Made by a program: the position numbers and the translations under genes. Positions 8,401-15,376 of a DNA stretch of 46,456 nt are shown piece by piece. Numbering within the stretch: position 1 is the stretch's first letter; each line of letters opens with the position of its first letter. Source of the DNA: Sphingomonas sp. Leaf21 (GTDB lineage Bacteria > Pseudomonadota > Alphaproteobacteria > Sphingomonadales > Sphingomonadaceae); the NCBI RefSeq assembly GCF_916858675.1, contig NZ_CAKASM010000029.1, positions 1-46,456 of the forward strand. Direction: 5' to 3'. The notes under the pieces are model-generated. The model searched no databases and was not told the DNA's origin. It saw only the letters and a list, made by a program, of their open reading frames with translations.

Positions 8401-9372
8401 ATGAGCGATGCCAACGGCCTGACCCCCGAAGAACGTGCACATCATCAGGGCAAGGCGCGGCAGCGGCTGGACCGGCAGATCGCCAAGGTCCGGCCGGGCT
8501 CCTACGCTTTCGAAGTCCTCAAACGGACCAGCCTGGGCGTGTTCAATGACGGATTCATTCATGCCGGGAACCTCGCCTATCTGGCGTTGATGACGCTGTT
8601 CCCCTTCTTCATCACCACCGCCGCGCTGCTCTCGCTGTTCGGGCAGAGCAACGAGACGCAACATGCGGTGGAAAGCTTCCTCCACGTCCTGCCCCCCGAT
8701 GTCAGCGACCTGTTGCGCAAGCCGATCGCCGACGTGCTGGCGGCGCGGACCGGATCGCTGCTGTGGCTGGGCGGGCTGGTCGGGCTGTGGACGGTGGGCG
8801 GCTTTATCGAGACGATCCGCGACATCTTCCACCGCGCTTACGGCGTGAAGGCGACCGCCGCCTTCTGGAAGTCGCGCCTGTCCTCGACCCTGGTCATGAT
8901 CGCGTCGGTCATCGTCGCGCTGTTGTCCTTCCTCGCCGCCGGTATCCTGACCGCCGCCGAGCAGTTCATCTATCGCCTGGTGCCGTTCGCGCAGGATGTC
9001 GCGGGGTGGGTCGGATTGTCGCGACTGATCCCCGGCGTGGTGATGTTCGGTGCGCTCTACATGCTGTTCTACTCGGTCACGCCGGGCAAATATCGCGAGA
9101 GCGACTGCCCCAAATGGCCGGGCGCGCTGTTCACCGCCGCCTGGTGGGTCAGCATGACCGCGCTGCTCCCCTGGGTGCTGTCGAAACTGGGCGGCTACGA
9201 CCTGACCTATGGCAGCCTGGCGGGTGTCGTCGTGATGCTGCTGTTCTTCTATCTGATCGGCCTCGGCCTGGTTTTCGGGGCGCATTTGAACGCGGCACTG
9301 GCGGAACCACCGGAAACGGGGCTAGAGAGGGCGATTGAAGACAGCGAACCGGCAGGAGCGGTAACGGCGTGA
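8401..9372 (+). CDS. YihY/BrkB family inner-membrane protein
   Basis: A 323-residue integral membrane protein of the YihY/virulence factor BrkB family, often mislabelled ribonuclease BN. After a hydrophilic N terminus (MSDANGLTPEERAHHQGKARQRL), the typical GNLAYLALMTLFPFFITTAALLSLFG segment opens a run of about six hydrophobic helices; LLWLGGLVGLWTVGGFIETIRDIFHRAYG and GSLAGVVVMLLFFYLIGLGLVFGAHLNAAL are other family landmarks. The start at 8401 follows the dnaJ-like stop by 7 bases and leaves the conserved core intact. Its biochemical role is not known. The stop overlaps the start of fabI (GTGA), which suggests cotranslation. Confidence 0.9.
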   Translation: MSDANGLTPEERAHHQGKARQRLDRQIAKVRPGSYAFEVLKRTSLGVFNDGFIHAGNLAYLALMTLFPFFITTAALLSLFGQSNETQHAVESFLHVLPPDVSDLLRKPIADVLAARTGSLLWLGGLVGLWTVGGFIETIRDIFHRAYGVKATAAFWKSRLSSTLVMIASVIVALLSFLAAGILTAAEQFIYRLVPFAQDVAGWVGLSRLIPGVVMFGALYMLFYSVTPGKYRESDCPKWPGALFTAAWWVSMTALLPWVLSKLGGYDLTYGSLAGVVVMLLFFYLIGLGLVFGAHLNAALAEPPETGLERAIEDSEPAGAVTA

Positions 9373-10172
9373 ACGGATTGATGGCAGGCAAGCGGGGGCT
9401 CATCATGGGCCTGGCCAATGACAAATCGCTGGCCTGGGGCATCGCCAAGCAGCTTTCGGAGGCGGGCGCGGAGCTCGCCTTTTCGTATCAGGGCGCGGCG
9501 ATGGAAAAGCGGGTTCGCCCGCTGGCCGAGCAGCTCGGCGTGGCGCGCCTGTTCGACTGCGACGTGGCCGAGATGGAGTCGCTCGACGCGCTGTTCGAGG
9601 GGCTGAAGGCCGAATGGCCGACGATCGACTTCGTCGTCCATGCCATCGGGTTTTCGGACAAGTCGCAGTTGCGCGGTCGTTACTACGACACCACGCTCGA
9701 CAATTTCCTGATGACCATGAACATCTCGGCCTATTCGCTGGTCGCCGTCGCGCAGCGCGCGCGCCAGATGATGCCCGAGGGCGGCTCGATCCTGACGCTG
9801 ACCTATTACGGCGCGGAAAAGGTCATCCCGCATTACAACGTCATGGGCGTGGCCAAGGCGGCGCTGGAGACGAGCGTCAAGTATCTCGCGGTCGATCTGG
9901 GGCCTGAGAATATCCGCATCAACGCGATCTCGGCGGGCCCGATCCAGACGCTGGCCGCGCGCGGCATCGGCGACTTCAACTATATCCTGAAGTGGAACGA
10001 ACTGAACGCGCCGCTGCGTCGCACCGTGACCATCGAGGATGTGGGTGGCGCGGGGCTCTACATGCTGTCCGACCTGTCGTCGGGCGTGACGGGCGAGATC
10101 CACCATGTCGACGCCGGGTACAATGTCATCGGCATGAAGGCCGAAGACGCGCCGGACATCGCGTTGGCGTAA
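9369..10172 (+). CDS. fabI: Enoyl-[acyl-carrier-protein] reductase (NADH)
   Basis: Catalyses the last reduction of each fatty-acid elongation cycle (trans-2-enoyl-ACP to acyl-ACP) in the cytosol, and is the target of triclosan. A short-chain dehydrogenase fold is visible: the nucleotide-binding segment GLIMGLANDKSLAWGIA at the N terminus, VHAIGFSDK, and the catalytic Tyr156-x6-Lys163 in HYNVMGVAK, with the FabI-type second Tyr upstream (YYGAEK). The start is GTG at 9369, overlapping the BrkB-like stop; ATG 9381 (MAGKRGLIMG) is a plausible alternative that still leaves a whole enzyme. Length (267 residues) matches the family. Confidence 0.96.
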   Translation: MNGLMAGKRGLIMGLANDKSLAWGIAKQLSEAGAELAFSYQGAAMEKRVRPLAEQLGVARLFDCDVAEMESLDALFEGLKAEWPTIDFVVHAIGFSDKSQLRGRYYDTTLDNFLMTMNISAYSLVAVAQRARQMMPEGGSILTLTYYGAEKVIPHYNVMGVAKAALETSVKYLAVDLGPENIRINAISAGPIQTLAARGIGDFNYILKWNELNAPLRRTVTIEDVGGAGLYMLSDLSSGVTGEIHHVDAGYNVIGMKAEDAPDIALA

Positions 10173-10180
10173 CCAAAAAT

Positions 10181-10325
10181 CCTCCCCAAGCCATGCTTGG
10201 GGAGGGGGACCGCCGCGAAGCGGTGGTGGAGGGGCATGGACGCTGGCGAGGACAGCCCGCCATCGCGAACGCCGACACCCCTCCGTCAGGGCTTCGCCCT
10301 GCCACCTCCCCTTCCAGGGGAGGAA
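10181..10325. repeat. REP/MITE-like palindromic element, copy 1
   Basis: The fabI-GNAT gap is packed with stem-loops. CCTCCCCAAG (10181-10190) pairs perfectly with CTTGGGGAGG (10196-10205); ACCGC/GCGGT follows; CAGGGC-TTC-GCCCTG comes near 10287; and CCTCCCCT-TCC-AGGGGAGG closes the element at its right end. A second copy with the same order of blocks lies in the opposite orientation at about 41294-41429. The nested palindromes and the bounding CCTCCCC/GGGGAGG arms suggest a REP or miniature inverted-repeat element, which may also end the fabI transcript. Confidence 0.75.
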
Positions 10326-10381
10326 TGCCCGCCAACATTATCTATCGCGCCTGGCCCCTCGGCGACGCTAAAGACCTACCC

Positions 10382-10927
10382 ATGTCCGACCAGCCCATCG
10401 CCGCCATCACCAACCGCCCCGCACAGGGGCAGGACGTCGCCGCACTCGACGCGCTCCTCGTCGCCAGCTTCCCCGCCCCGGCCGAAGCGGCGCTGGTCCG
10501 CGACCTGTGCGTCGAGGGCGACATGGTCCTGATGCTGGTCGCGATCGACGAGGATACCGATACCCTGATCGGCGCGATCGCGTTCAGCCGGATGGCCGTC
10601 GAGATCGGTAGCAAGCCGATCAACGCGGTCGCCCTCGCCCCCGTCGCGGTCGCACGCGACTGGCGGCATCAGGGCGTCGGCGAGGCGCTGGTCGCTGCCG
10701 GACTCGAACGGCTGGAGCAGGAGGGCGTCGTCCTGTGCTTCGCGCTCGGCGACCCCGGCTTCTACGGTCGGTTCGGTTTCGCCGCCGATGTCGCGAGCGG
10801 TTTCGACAGCCCCTATGCGGGCGAATATTTCCTGGCCGCCCCGCTTCAGGGCGGGCTGATCCCCTGCGGCGTGCGCGGGGCCGCCACACATGCGCCGGCC
10901 TTCGCCCGGCTGGGAGACGCAGCGTGA
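10382..10927 (+). CDS. GNAT family N-acetyltransferase (YhbS-like)
   Basis: A 181-residue acetyltransferase that would move an acetyl group from acetyl-CoA to an unknown amine. The acetyl-CoA pyrophosphate loop is visible as VARDWRHQGVGEAL (R/Q-x-x-G-x-G/A type) near residue 95, after the core strand ALAPVAVA; the segment ALGDPGFYGRFGFAAD is typical of YhbS-type members. The ATG at 10382 gives a sensible N terminus, MSDQPIAAITNRPA, straight after the repeat element. The stop overlaps the aroC start (GTGA), so the two are probably cotranslated. Substrate unknown. Confidence 0.85.
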   Translation: MSDQPIAAITNRPAQGQDVAALDALLVASFPAPAEAALVRDLCVEGDMVLMLVAIDEDTDTLIGAIAFSRMAVEIGSKPINAVALAPVAVARDWRHQGVGEALVAAGLERLEQEGVVLCFALGDPGFYGRFGFAADVASGFDSPYAGEYFLAAPLQGGLIPCGVRGAATHAPAFARLGDAA

Positions 10928-11991
10928 GCTTCAATAGTTTCGGCCGCCTGTTCCGCTTCACCACCTGGGGCGAAAGCCACGGGCCCGCGCTGGGCGCGGT
11001 GGTCGACGGGTGCCCGCCGGGCATCGCCCTGTCGGAGGAGGACATCCAGCCCTGGCTCGACAAGCGCCGTCCGGGCACCAGCCGCTTCACCACCCAGCGA
11101 CGCGAACCCGATCAGGTCCGCATCCTCTCCGGCGTATTCGAGGGGAAGACGACGGGCACCCCGATCAGCCTGATGATCGAGAATGTCGACCAGCGGTCAA
11201 AGGATTACGGCAACGTCGCGCTCGCCTATCGGCCCGGCCATGCCGATTACGCCTATGATGCGAAATACGGCTTCCGCGACTATCGCGGCGGCGGCCGCTC
11301 CTCGGCGCGCGAGACGGCGGCGCGCGTCGCTGCGGGCGCGGTGGCGCGCGCGGTCATTCCCGAAGTCCGCGTCCGGGCCTGGGTCGAGGCGATCGGCGGC
11401 GACAGGATCGACTATGCGGCGTTCGACGACGCGCAGATCGACGCCAACCCCTTTTTCTGCCCCGACCCCGCCGCCGCCGAACGTTGGGAGGCGATCGTCG
11501 ACGGCGCGCGCAAATCGGGTTCCTCGGTCGGCGCGGTCGTCGCCTGCGAGGCGACCGGCGTTCCCGCGGGCTGGGGTGCGCCGCTCTATGCCAAGCTCGA
11601 CAGCGAGCTCGCCTCGGCCTGTATGAGCATCAACGCGGTCAAGGGTTTCGAGATCGGTGACGGCTTCGCGGCGGCCGCGCTGACCGGCGAGCAGAATGCC
11701 GACCCGATGCGTGCCGGCAATGGCGGCCCCCGTTTCCTCGCCAATCATGCGGGCGGGATCGCCGGGGGCATTGCCACCGGCCAGCCGGTGACGATGCGGG
11801 TCGCGTTCAAACCCACCAGTTCGATCCTGACCCCGGTCGACACCATTACCCGCACCGGCGAGGAAACCCAGATCGCCACCAAAGGCCGCCACGACCCGTG
11901 CGTCGGCATTCGCGGCGTGCCGGTGGTCGAGGCGATGGTTGCGCTGGTTCTCGCCGATCAGGCGTTGCTTCATCGCGGTCAATGTGGTTAA
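10924..11991 (+). CDS. aroC: Chorismate synthase
   Basis: Final enzyme of the shikimate pathway: it converts 5-enolpyruvylshikimate 3-phosphate to chorismate with reduced FMN. Signature regions are FNSFGRLFRFTTWGESHGPA at the N terminus, RPGHADYAYDAKYGFRDYRGGGRSSARETAARVAAGAVAR in the middle (FMN and substrate binding) and GRHDPCVGIRGVPVVEAM near the C terminus. At 355 residues it has normal length. Start is GTG at 10924, overlapping the GNAT stop. No other aro gene is in the window. Confidence 0.97.
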   Translation: MSFNSFGRLFRFTTWGESHGPALGAVVDGCPPGIALSEEDIQPWLDKRRPGTSRFTTQRREPDQVRILSGVFEGKTTGTPISLMIENVDQRSKDYGNVALAYRPGHADYAYDAKYGFRDYRGGGRSSARETAARVAAGAVARAVIPEVRVRAWVEAIGGDRIDYAAFDDAQIDANPFFCPDPAAAERWEAIVDGARKSGSSVGAVVACEATGVPAGWGAPLYAKLDSELASACMSINAVKGFEIGDGFAAAALTGEQNADPMRAGNGGPRFLANHAGGIAGGIATGQPVTMRVAFKPTSSILTPVDTITRTGEETQIATKGRHDPCVGIRGVPVVEAMVALVLADQALLHRGQCG

Positions 11992-11996
11992 ATAAC

Positions 11997-12021
11997 GGAA
12001 CGTCCGTCCTTCTGCCTCGTT
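11997..12021 (+). promoter_or_regulatory. EcfG-type general stress promoter
   Basis: GGAAC at 11997-12001 and CGTT at 12018-12021 are separated by exactly 16 bases. This is a full match to GGAAC-N16/17-CGTT, the promoter type used by the sigma factor EcfG, which is controlled by PhyR/NepR in alphaproteobacteria. It lies 32 bases before the ATG of the Ser/Thr-rich gene at 12053, at a normal distance, and directly after the aroC stop. Confidence 0.7.
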
Positions 12022-12052
12022 AACCATTCGAGAACAAAGCAGGAGAGAATCG

Positions 12053-12487
12053 ATGCGTACCATGCACATGATCGCTGCCGGAGCCTTATTGATCCCCGCG
12101 GCGGCATTTGCCCAGGTTTCGGGCGGCAGCACGGGTTCCATGTCGGGCGGCAGCACCGGCACCATGTCGGGCCAGACCACGATGCCGGGGCAGACGATGC
12201 CGGGTCAGACCACCATGCCGGGCCAGACGATGGGTCAGACGGGTGACTCGATGACCACCACGCCCCGCTCCTCCACGCGTTCGACCACGCGCTCGAAGAG
12301 CCGCACGCGGGCGACCACGCCGGATTCGACCATGAGCACGCCGTCGACCACGCCGGACGCAACCGGTTCGTCGACCACCACCGGCAGCGGTTCGATGGGC
12401 AGCGACCCGACGACCAGCGGCTCGATGGGCAGCGGCACCACGGGCGGCACCACCACCCCGCCGGGCAGCAGCGGCGGCATGCGCTGA
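12053..12487 (+). CDS. Secreted Ser/Thr/Gly-rich low-complexity protein
   Basis: A 144-residue protein with a clear Sec signal peptide (MRTMHMIAAGALLIPAAAFA, cleavage probably after AFA). The mature part is almost all Ser, Thr, Gly, Met, Pro and Gln in short repeats: GGSTGSMSGGSTGTMSG, several MPGQT(T) units, a basic Ser/Thr/Arg patch (SSTRSTTRSKSRTRA), then GSMGS/TTSGS units. It has no cysteine and no recognised domain, and is likely to be disordered in the periplasm or outside the cell. GCAGGAGAGA upstream is a good ribosome-binding site. A perfect EcfG-type promoter precedes it and a strong terminator follows, so it is a single-gene stress-type transcription unit. Function unknown. Confidence 0.8.
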   Translation: MRTMHMIAAGALLIPAAAFAQVSGGSTGSMSGGSTGTMSGQTTMPGQTMPGQTTMPGQTMGQTGDSMTTTPRSSTRSTTRSKSRTRATTPDSTMSTPSTTPDATGSSTTTGSGSMGSDPTTSGSMGSGTTGGTTTPPGSSGGMR

Positions 12488-12514
12488 TCCCCTTCGGGTT
12501 CAGTCACTACGGGG

Positions 12515-12546
12515 AAAGCCCGGTCGCGAAAGCGGCCGGGCTTTTC
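12515..12546 (+). terminator. Rho-independent terminator after the Ser/Thr-rich gene
   Basis: AAAGCCCGGTCGC, a GAAA tetraloop and GCGGCCGGGCTTT form a 13-bp stem with one T:G pair, followed by TTC. It ends the transcription unit that starts at the EcfG-type promoter. Confidence 0.85.
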
Positions 12547-12612
12547 ATTTGGGCGAGGCGTGGCCTTCGACTCCGCTCTGGCTGAACGGTTGTTGCCGAA
12601 ACCCCCTCCGGC

Positions 12613-12640
12613 AAAAAGGCCCCGACTCGCGCCGGGGCCT
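12613..12640 (-). terminator. Rho-independent terminator of purA
   Basis: On the minus strand AGGCCCC pairs with GGGGCCT (8 bp including the inner G:C pair), followed by TTTTT (12617-12613). It begins 8 bases after the purA stop. Confidence 0.85.
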
Positions 12641-12647
12641 CCGCCAA

Positions 12648-13937
12648 TCAATCCGCGAACGGGTCGCGAACCAGGATCGTGTCCTCGCGCTCCGGACTGG
12701 TCGAGACCAGCGCCACGGGGCAGCGGATCAGCTCCTCGATCCGCCGGATATACTTGATCGCCTGCGCGGGCAGATCCGCCCAGCTCCGCGCGCCAGCGGT
12801 CGATTCCTGCCAGCCTTCCATCGTCTCATAGACGGGAACGACCTTGGCCTGATCCGCCGCGTGGGTCGGGTAGTAATCGAGCGTCTGATCGCCCAGCTTG
12901 TAGCCGACGCAGATCTTCACCTCGTCAAAGCCGTCGAGCACGTCGATCTTGGTCAGCGCGATGCCCGTGATGCCGCCGACCGCCGCAGACTGGCGCACCA
13001 GCACCGAGTCGAACCAGCCGCAGCGACGCTTGCGCCCGGTGACCGTGCCGAACTCATGGCCACGCTCGCCCAGCCGCTGGCCGGTTTCGTCCTCCAGCTC
13101 GGTCGGGAACGGGCCCGAGCCGACGCGGGTGGTGTACGCCTTGGCGATGCCCAGCACGAAGCCGACGCCCGACGGCCCCAGCCCCGAGCCGCCGGCCGCC
13201 GCACCCGCGATGGTGTTGGACGAGGTGACGAAGGGATAGGTGCCATGGTCGATGTCGAGCAGCACGCCCTGCGCGCCCTCGAACAGTATGCGCTTGCCGC
13301 CCGTGCGCGCCGCGTTGAGGTCGCGCCACACCGGCTTGGCGAAGGGCAGGACGAAGGCGGCGATCTCGCGCAGATCGGCCAGCAGCCGCTCGCGGTCGAC
13401 CGGCGGTTCGCCGAACCCGGCGCGCAGCGCGTCATGATGCGCGCAGAGGCGATCGAGCTGCGGCCCCAGATCGTCGAGATGCGCCAGGTCGCACACGCGG
13501 ATCGCACGGCGGCCGACCTTGTCCTCATAGGCCGGGCCGATGCCGCGCCGCGTCGTGCCGATCTTGCCCGCGCCGCTGGCGTCCTCGCGCAGACCGTCCA
13601 GGTCGCGGTGGATCGGCAGGATCAGCGGGCAATTGTCGGCGATGCGCAGCGTCTCCGGCGACGCATGGACGCCCTGCTCGCCCAGCCGCTCGATCTCCGC
13701 CTTGAGCGCCCAGGGGTCGAGGACGACGCCGTTGCCGATGACGCTGGGGGTGCCGCGCACGATGCCAGAGGGCAGCAGCGACAGCTTGTAGACATTCTCG
13801 CCGACGACCAGCGTGTGACCGGCATTATGCCCGCCCTGGAAGCGCACGACCATGTCGGCGCGTTCGGCCAGCCAGTCGACGATCTTGCCCTTGCCCTCGT
13901 CGCCCCATTGCGCGCCGATGACTGCTACATTTGCCAT
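12648..13937 (-). CDS. purA: Adenylosuccinate synthetase
   Basis: GTP-dependent ligase that joins IMP and aspartate to adenylosuccinate, the first committed step to AMP. The N terminus MANVAVIGAQWGDEGKGKI contains the phosphate-loop GDEGKGK, followed by RFQGGHNAGHTLV; IGTTRRGIGPAYEDK and the guanine-binding LTKIDVLDGF lie downstream. The ATG at 13937 gives 429 residues, the normal length; an in-frame extension upstream lacks family similarity. It lies downstream of hisZ in the same direction, 112 bases apart, a pairing common in sphingomonads. Confidence 0.97.
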   Translation of the reverse strand: MANVAVIGAQWGDEGKGKIVDWLAERADMVVRFQGGHNAGHTLVVGENVYKLSLLPSGIVRGTPSVIGNGVVLDPWALKAEIERLGEQGVHASPETLRIADNCPLILPIHRDLDGLREDASGAGKIGTTRRGIGPAYEDKVGRRAIRVCDLAHLDDLGPQLDRLCAHHDALRAGFGEPPVDRERLLADLREIAAFVLPFAKPVWRDLNAARTGGKRILFEGAQGVLLDIDHGTYPFVTSSNTIAGAAAGGSGLGPSGVGFVLGIAKAYTTRVGSGPFPTELEDETGQRLGERGHEFGTVTGRKRRCGWFDSVLVRQSAAVGGITGIALTKIDVLDGFDEVKICVGYKLGDQTLDYYPTHAADQAKVVPVYETMEGWQESTAGARSWADLPAQAIKYIRRIEELIRCPVALVSTSPEREDTILVRDPFAD

Positions 13938-14049
13938 GGATGCTATGCTCCGCCTGCCGGACGGACCCCATGCGCCCTTCGACAGGACTCGGCGGATGGG
14001 GGTTTCCAATGATGTGCGGGGCGCGCCTAGCGGGACGCGCCCCCCTGTG

Positions 14050-15156
14050 TCAACCGGCGATGGCGCGTGGTTGACCGCCGTCGAGGATATGGGTGCAGAG
14101 CTGCGCCTCGGGCGTATCGCCGTCCTCCAGCGCCTGTACCGTCACCCAACCCCGCGCCCGCAAGTCAGCGCCGGTCGCGGCGTCGGTGCCGAAGGGCAGG
14201 AACAACCGCCGCCGCTCGGTCGGCGGCGCGGTGGCGACGATGGCGTCGGCGTAGAGCGAAAAGCCGGTGGCCTTCTCCTCGGTGCCGTCCTCATGGAAGA
14301 TCGTATAGGTGCCGCCGCGACCGACCTCGCGCGGGGGGCCAGCGACGAACAGCGAGAAGCCCAGCCAGCTCTGGAACTCGAACCCATGCCGTTCGGTCGG
14401 GTCTAGCGTCATCGACACCCCCTCGCCCAGCGTCGCCGCGATCGCCTCCAGCGCATCGAGACGGCTGGCGAGGACGCCCTGGGTGTCGAAGGCGCGCAGC
14501 CTTTCCATCGCGCTGGCGAACGGCCCGGCGGCCTCGACCAGCGGCAGATAGGCTGGTGCGATCGCCGCGACCCCGCCCGCATCCTTGGCGTCCAGCCGGT
14601 CGCGGAGCGCCGTCACCTGATCGGCGGCGACCGGAAGCGGCCCGGCGGCGAGCAGATCGACCAGATCGGGCAGCGTGAAGTCGATCGAGATGCCCATCGT
14701 ACCCGCCGCGACCAGAGCCTCGACCGCGACGCGCACCACTTCGGTGGCAGCGGCCGTCGAGTCGAGTCCGATCAGCTCCGCCCCGATCTGCCGCCACTCG
14801 CGCGCGGGGGCGAGTTCGGACCCGCGCAGGCGCACGACCGTGCCCGCGTAGGACAGGCGAACGGGACGCGGGTGATGCCCCATGCGGGTGGCCGCGATCC
14901 GCGCGACCTGCGCGGTCAGGTCGGGCCGGATCGCCAGCGTCCGCTGCGACACCGGATCGACGAAGCGCACCGCGTCATGCAGCCCGCCCGCCTTCAACCG
15001 CGACCCCAGCGCCTCGGCGAACTCGATCGACGGCGGATCGGCGCGCTCATAGCCATGCAGCCGCGCCGCCTCCAGCACTCGCGCCTCGACCGACGCAGCG
15101 GCGTCGGCATAGGGGGGAAGACGGTCGTGATAGCCTTCGGGAAGGAGCGCGGTCAT
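14050..15156 (-). CDS. hisZ: ATP phosphoribosyltransferase regulatory subunit
   Basis: HisZ is a class-II aminoacyl-tRNA-synthetase-like protein (HisRS paralogue) that combines with short-form HisG to make the first, feedback-regulated enzyme of histidine synthesis; it has no catalysis itself. The HisRS-like motifs are seen in LLPEGYHDRLPPYADAAA, RPDLTAQVARIAATR (motif 2 region) and GFEFQSWLGFSLFVAG, with GRGGTY near the end. Its 368 residues fit. ATG at 15156 is chosen because the family N terminus starts there; the open frame continues upstream only through a decayed DUF559 gene, whose natural stop overlaps this ATG. hisG is not in the window. Confidence 0.9.
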   Translation of the reverse strand: MTALLPEGYHDRLPPYADAAASVEARVLEAARLHGYERADPPSIEFAEALGSRLKAGGLHDAVRFVDPVSQRTLAIRPDLTAQVARIAATRMGHHPRPVRLSYAGTVVRLRGSELAPAREWRQIGAELIGLDSTAAATEVVRVAVEALVAAGTMGISIDFTLPDLVDLLAAGPLPVAADQVTALRDRLDAKDAGGVAAIAPAYLPLVEAAGPFASAMERLRAFDTQGVLASRLDALEAIAATLGEGVSMTLDPTERHGFEFQSWLGFSLFVAGPPREVGRGGTYTIFHEDGTEEKATGFSLYADAIVATAPPTERRRLFLPFGTDAATGADLRARGWVTVQALEDGDTPEAQLCTHILDGGQPRAIAG

Positions 15157-15330
15157 CGGATAAGCCTGTTCATCAGCGTGGGCGCCACGCTGTCGGGGTG
15201 GGTCATGACATCCGCATTGGGGAAGCGGATCACCGTATAGCCGTGGCTCTGCAACCCGGCGGTGCGGTGGGCACCCGCGTGATTGGTCGCTATGCGTATC
15301 GCCGTCAACCTCTATGACCACATGCCCTGA
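15153..15330 (-). pseudogene. Remnant of a DUF559 (Vsr-like endonuclease fold) gene, frameshifted
   Basis: Just upstream of hisZ on the same strand, one frame reads GHVVIEVDGDTHSDQ, and after a one-base shift the next frame reads NHAGAHRTAGLQSHGYTVIR, then FPNADVMTHPDSVAPTLMNR, and stops. Together they give the C-terminal half of a DUF559 protein: the VVIEVDGDxH core strand and the RTAxLxxxGYxVIRFxNxDVM end. Removing a single C near base 15275 would restore the frame. The N-terminal half is absent or unrecognisable, because mlaA ends at 15377. The remnant's stop overlaps the hisZ ATG as ATGA, so the intact ancestor was probably coupled to hisZ. Confidence 0.65.
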
Positions 15331-15376
15331 CGCCTCCCCCGACGGGACGTGGGGATCGCTCCGATGGCGTGGTTCT

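Noticed and set aside
10181..10325. CRISPR array
   Set aside because: The repeats are nested inverted repeats within one element, not direct repeats separated by unique spacers.
15157..15321. A 55-residue N-terminal extension of hisZ
   Set aside because: The extra residues belong to a frameshifted DUF559 remnant, and HisZ proteins start at MTALLPEGYHD.
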